The notes beneath the pieces were generated by a model that saw only the letters and a program-made list of their open reading frames with translations, was not told the origin of the DNA and did not search any database. Of a DNA stretch of 8,730 nucleotides, positions 6,177 to 8,730 are shown one piece after another; position 1 is the stretch's first letter, and every line of letters starts with the position of its first letter. The stretch is from NCBI GenBank assembly GCA_002400365.1, contig DHFK01000168.1, positions 1-8,730 of the forward strand, given 5' to 3'. The position numbers and the translations under genes were made by a program. The stretch is from Anaerolineales bacterium UBA4826 (GTDB taxonomy: Bacteria; Chloroflexota; Anaerolineae; UBA4142).

Positions 6177-6190
6177 AGATACTTCGCCGC

Positions 6191-6218
6191 TTGTCTTTTG
6201 CCTGATTTGCGCTATAAT
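6191..6218 (+). promoter_or_regulatory. Promoter of the SBBP-repeat protein gene
   Basis: TTGTCT (6191-6196) and a perfect TATAAT (6213-6218) are separated by 16 bp. Transcription should begin near 6225, leaving a leader of about 70 nt before the ATG at 6296. It is divergent to the HEPN operon promoter, so the two may influence each other. Confidence 0.7.
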
Positions 6219-6295
6219 TGGATTCGCGCGACCTAGTCTTTGGCCCTGGGTGTTCGACCATATTTGTGCTCGCTTCAGAGGAGGAGAGGCAGCGT

Positions 6296-8704
6296 ATGAC
6301 CACCGCTGGGGCGTTCGTATTCCAACAGATTAGCCGCAACCGGAACCAACCCAGCACCCGTCATTCGACGCGCGTCCTGAGGGCAACCGCAGGAACGCGT
6401 CGTGGCAGGTGCTTTGCTTTTTTGTTCAACTTGACCGCTGCTGTCTGCGGACTATTCCTTTCCTCCCTGGCAGCCCTCTTCCTCAGCGCAGCGTTGCCTA
6501 TCACGCTGGCGGGTAGTTCGCCTGATACCTTCAGCGTCTCCCCCGACAACCTGCTCCAGTTCAAAGCGGATGGGCATCTGGTCGGCTTTCAGCCGAACAA
6601 GGTGTACCTCGCAACAGCCGACCACGCGCTCAGCGTCGAGTTTGTCGGCGCGACGGGCGTAAGACCCTACGCTAGCAGTCTGTCGGAGGGCTTGCCTCAA
6701 GTCACGTATCGCGAGGTATGGGTAGGTATCTCCATCACGTATCAAGCCACGCACGGCGGCATTGCAAAGAGCGCGTATCTCGTCGCGCCCGGCGCGGATG
6801 TGGCGCGGATTCGATTGCGCTACAACGTGCCGGTCGAGTTGCAGAGCGACGGTTCGCTGCAATTCCGGCTCTCGTCCCGACGCGGCTGGCTGACCGAGTC
6901 CGCGCCGGTGGCGTGGCAAGCGATTGCGGGAAAGCGCGTCCCGGTCTCGGTGACGTTCAGCGTCTCCACGGACAACGTGGTCGGATTCCGAGTTAGCGCG
7001 TACGATCCACGCTATGCGCTGACGATTGACCCGACCTATCAGTGGCACACCTTCTACGGATCGAGCGGAGACGATTTCGGAAATGGCATCGCTGCAGATG
7101 CAGCCGGCAATGTTTACATCGCGGGGACCTCGCAGGCAACCTGGCAAGGGGATGGAAACGCGAATCCGAAACATGCCCACAGCGGCCGCACCGACATCGT
7201 GGTGGTTAAACTCGACAGCGGCGGCACGTACCAGTGGCACGCTTTCTATGGGTCGAGCGCGGACGACTTTGGCAATGGTATCGCCGTGGATGGTGGCGGC
7301 AACGTGTACGTCACAGGGTATGCGTATGCCTCCTGGCAAGGAGCCGGGAGCGCGAATCCCAAACATGCCTACAGCGGCGACGCCGACATTGTGGTGGTCA
7401 AACTGGATAGCAACGGCGCGTATCAATGGCACACTTTCTACGGATCCAGTGGAGATGATCGTGGTAATGGCATCGCAGTAGATAGCAATGGCAATGCGTA
7501 TGCCACAGGATATTCGACTGCGGCCTGGCAAGGGGACGGCAACGCAAACCCGCAGCATGGCTACAGCGGCGGCGCCGACATCGTGGCGATAAAGTTGGAC
7601 AGCAACGGCGTGTACCAATGGCACACTTTTTACGGCGGGACGAGCGAAAATGATTTCGGCTATGGTGTCGCGTTGGATGGCATTGGCAATGCCTATGTGG
7701 TGGGGTATTCCCGTGCAACTTGGCAAGGCGATGGAAACACGAATCCGAAGCACCCCCACAGCGGCAACGCCGATATCGTCGTAGTGAAGTTGAACCGCGG
7801 CGGCGCGTACCAATGGCACACCTTCTATGGGTCAAGCGGAGACGATTTCGGCTACGGCAGCGCGGTGGATAGCATCGCCAATGTGTATGTCACGGGGTAC
7901 TCGACCGCAACCTGGCAAGGGGATGGAGGCACGAACCCCAAACACGCCTACAGTGGCGGCTTGGATAGTGTCATGCTGAAACTCGACAACAGCGACACGT
8001 ACCAGTGGCATACCTTCTACGGATCCAACTCCGATGACTATGCCCATGGAATCGCGGCGGATCCAAGAGGTAATGTTTACTCCACGGGATACTCGTTTGC
8101 GTCTTGGCAAGGCGACGGAAACGCGAGCCCCCAACACGCCTACACCGGCAACATTGACCTTACCATTATGGGACTGGCTGAATGGCGGCGCGCTACGGTG
8201 AATAGGAGCGGCACGGGGAATGGCACAGTGACTAGCACGCCCTCCGGCATTAACTGCGGCAGCGCCTGTTCCACGATTTTCGATTACAGCACCGTCGTGA
8301 CGTTGACCGCAACGGCGGTAACCGGCTCGACGTTTGCTGGTTGGAGCGGTGCGGGGTGCAGCGGCACGGGCAACTGCGTCGTCATCATGGACTCGACCAA
8401 GAGTATCACGGCGACATTCACGCTTAACACCTACCTACTCACAGTGGCCAAGGACGGCACCGGGAGCGGCACGGTGAGCAGCACGCCAGAAGGCATCTAC
8501 TGCGGCAGCGCGTGTTCCATAAATTTCGACTATAGCACCGTCGTGACGTTGACCGCAACGGGGGCAACCGGCTCGACGTTTGTTGGTTGGAGCGGCGCGG
8601 GGTGCAATGGCACAGGCAACTGCATCCTCATGGTAGACGCAGCCAAGAACATCACGGCGACGTTTAGTATTAGACCGCTTTATCTACCGCTCGTTACCAG
8701 GTAA
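6296..8704 (+). CDS. Secreted SBBP-repeat beta-propeller protein with InlB-B-like repeats
   Basis: The 802-residue product starts at ATG behind a strong GGAGGAG-type ribosome site (about 6280-6289). An in-frame TTG at 6218 overlaps the promoter and is unlikely. A long basic N-region (1-38) precedes a hydrophobic signal segment (about 38-72). Residues of about 80-245 match the N-terminal domain usually found with SBBP repeats (LLQFKADGHLVGF, YREVWVGISITY, APGADVARIRLRY, LTIDPT). Residues 248-632 are six SBBP units of 64 or 65 residues (YQWHTFYGSSGDDFGNGIAVD..GNVYVTGYS..WQGDG), expected to form a beta-propeller. Residues of about 633-792 are two InlB-B-type units with FAGWSGAGC and paired cysteines (CGSAC). 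The protein ends LYLPLVTR, which I associate from memory with exported Chloroflexota proteins. It is likely a cell-surface or secreted protein, perhaps for adhesion or binding. No catalytic motif is visible. Confidence 0.93.
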   Translation: MTTAGAFVFQQISRNRNQPSTRHSTRVLRATAGTRRGRCFAFLFNLTAAVCGLFLSSLAALFLSAALPITLAGSSPDTFSVSPDNLLQFKADGHLVGFQPNKVYLATADHALSVEFVGATGVRPYASSLSEGLPQVTYREVWVGISITYQATHGGIAKSAYLVAPGADVARIRLRYNVPVELQSDGSLQFRLSSRRGWLTESAPVAWQAIAGKRVPVSVTFSVSTDNVVGFRVSAYDPRYALTIDPTYQWHTFYGSSGDDFGNGIAADAAGNVYIAGTSQATWQGDGNANPKHAHSGRTDIVVVKLDSGGTYQWHAFYGSSADDFGNGIAVDGGGNVYVTGYAYASWQGAGSANPKHAYSGDADIVVVKLDSNGAYQWHTFYGSSGDDRGNGIAVDSNGNAYATGYSTAAWQGDGNANPQHGYSGGADIVAIKLDSNGVYQWHTFYGGTSENDFGYGVALDGIGNAYVVGYSRATWQGDGNTNPKHPHSGNADIVVVKLNRGGAYQWHTFYGSSGDDFGYGSAVDSIANVYVTGYSTATWQGDGGTNPKHAYSGGLDSVMLKLDNSDTYQWHTFYGSNSDDYAHGIAADPRGNVYSTGYSFASWQGDGNASPQHAYTGNIDLTIMGLAEWRRATVNRSGTGNGTVTSTPSGINCGSACSTIFDYSTVVTLTATAVTGSTFAGWSGAGCSGTGNCVVIMDSTKSITATFTLNTYLLTVAKDGTGSGTVSSTPEGIYCGSACSINFDYSTVVTLTATGATGSTFVGWSGAGCNGTGNCILMVDAAKNITATFSIRPLYLPLVTR
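6368..6421 (+). repeat. Dispersed hairpin repeat, copy B, inside a coding region
   Basis: This is the second copy of the element at 122-180: ACGCGCGTCCT (6368-6378), AGGAACGCG (6391-6399), GGCAGGTGCTTT (6404-6415) and a T-rich end. It is read as TRVLRATAGTRRGRCFAF, which supplies the long basic N-region just before the hydrophobic signal segment of the SBBP protein. Confidence 0.6.
7037..8191 (+). repeat. Six tandem SBBP-coding repeats of 192-195 bp
   Basis: The units start at 7037, 7229, 7421, 7613, 7808 and 8000, each opening with codons for YQWH. Spacing is 192 bp, except for the fourth unit, which is 195 bp because of one extra codon (GGTSENDFG instead of GSSGDDFG). Long stretches are conserved at DNA level, for example the GGCACACYTTCTACGG region and the CTGGCAAGG region. 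The last unit diverges at its end (NIDLTIMGLAEW). Confidence 0.92.
8194..8670 (+). repeat. Two InlB-B-like coding repeats, 246-bp period
   Basis: Equivalent positions are 246 bp apart (AGCACCGTC at 8288 and 8534), i.e. 82 codons. The core from that point is almost identical in DNA, with the runs AGCACCGTCGTGACG and TTGACCGCAACGG shared exactly. This suggests recent duplication or gene conversion. Each unit encodes GTVxSTP, CGSAC, FDYSTVVTLTAT, WSGAGC and KxITATF. Confidence 0.9.
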
Positions 8705-8730
8705 GCGGCGACTCGGCATCCTCGCGGTAA

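Noticed and set aside
6218..6295. Earlier TTG start for the SBBP protein
   Set aside because: The TTG overlaps the -10 hexamer, so it would lie outside the transcript. The ATG at 6296 has a strong ribosome site.
6452..7819. Long minus-strand open frame (455 codons) and smaller ones opposite the SBBP repeats
   Set aside because: It is antisense to a clearly recognised repeat protein. Its own periodicity only mirrors the SBBP repeats, and no ribosome site or known family is seen.

Overview
The window reads as a chromosomal fragment of a moderately GC-rich bacterium, most likely a Chloroflexota (Anaerolineae-like) lineage. This is an inference from style: a lipoprotein with a long Pro/Thr linker, a GT39-type membrane glycosyltransferase carrying extracellular beta-domains, a secreted SBBP-repeat protein ending in LYLPLVTR, many dispersed palindromic repeats (some inside genes), and E. 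coli-like TTGNNN-TATAAT promoters. No rRNA, tRNA, CRISPR array, transposase or phage gene was seen.

Layout. (1) 1-451 is non-coding, with fragments of dispersed repeats and a perfect 14-bp palindrome at 378-410. (2) A plus-strand pair starts from a good promoter at 429-457. It encodes a small lipoprotein (491-1165, TTG start) and a 961-residue GT39-like glycosyltransferase (1162-4047, GTG start), joined by a GTGA overlap. The glycosyltransferase gene has absorbed a 106-bp MITE-like palindromic element and a 64-bp array of an 8-bp tandem repeat, both in frame and both in predicted loops. A third palindrome covers its stop codon. (3) A minus-strand three-gene unit converges on it. It runs from a promoter at 6149-6176 through a HEPN protein (6142-5744, apparently leaderless), a small partner with a nucleotidyltransferase-like outline and a very basic tail (5747-5319), and an acetyl-CoA acetyltransferase (5329-4142). 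All three genes overlap, and the unit ends in a clear intrinsic terminator at about 4076-4107. (4) Divergent from that unit, a second good promoter (6191-6218) drives an 802-residue secreted protein (6296-8704). This protein has a SBBP-type N-terminal domain, six 64/65-residue SBBP repeats and two Cys-containing InlB-B-like repeats.

How the genes work together. The lipoprotein/glycosyltransferase pair and the SBBP protein both point to cell-envelope and surface functions. The middle operon combines a toxin-antitoxin-like HEPN/NTase-like pair with a core-metabolism thiolase in overlapping reading frames. Both members of the pair lack the textbook catalytic motifs. This operon is the most unusual arrangement in the window.
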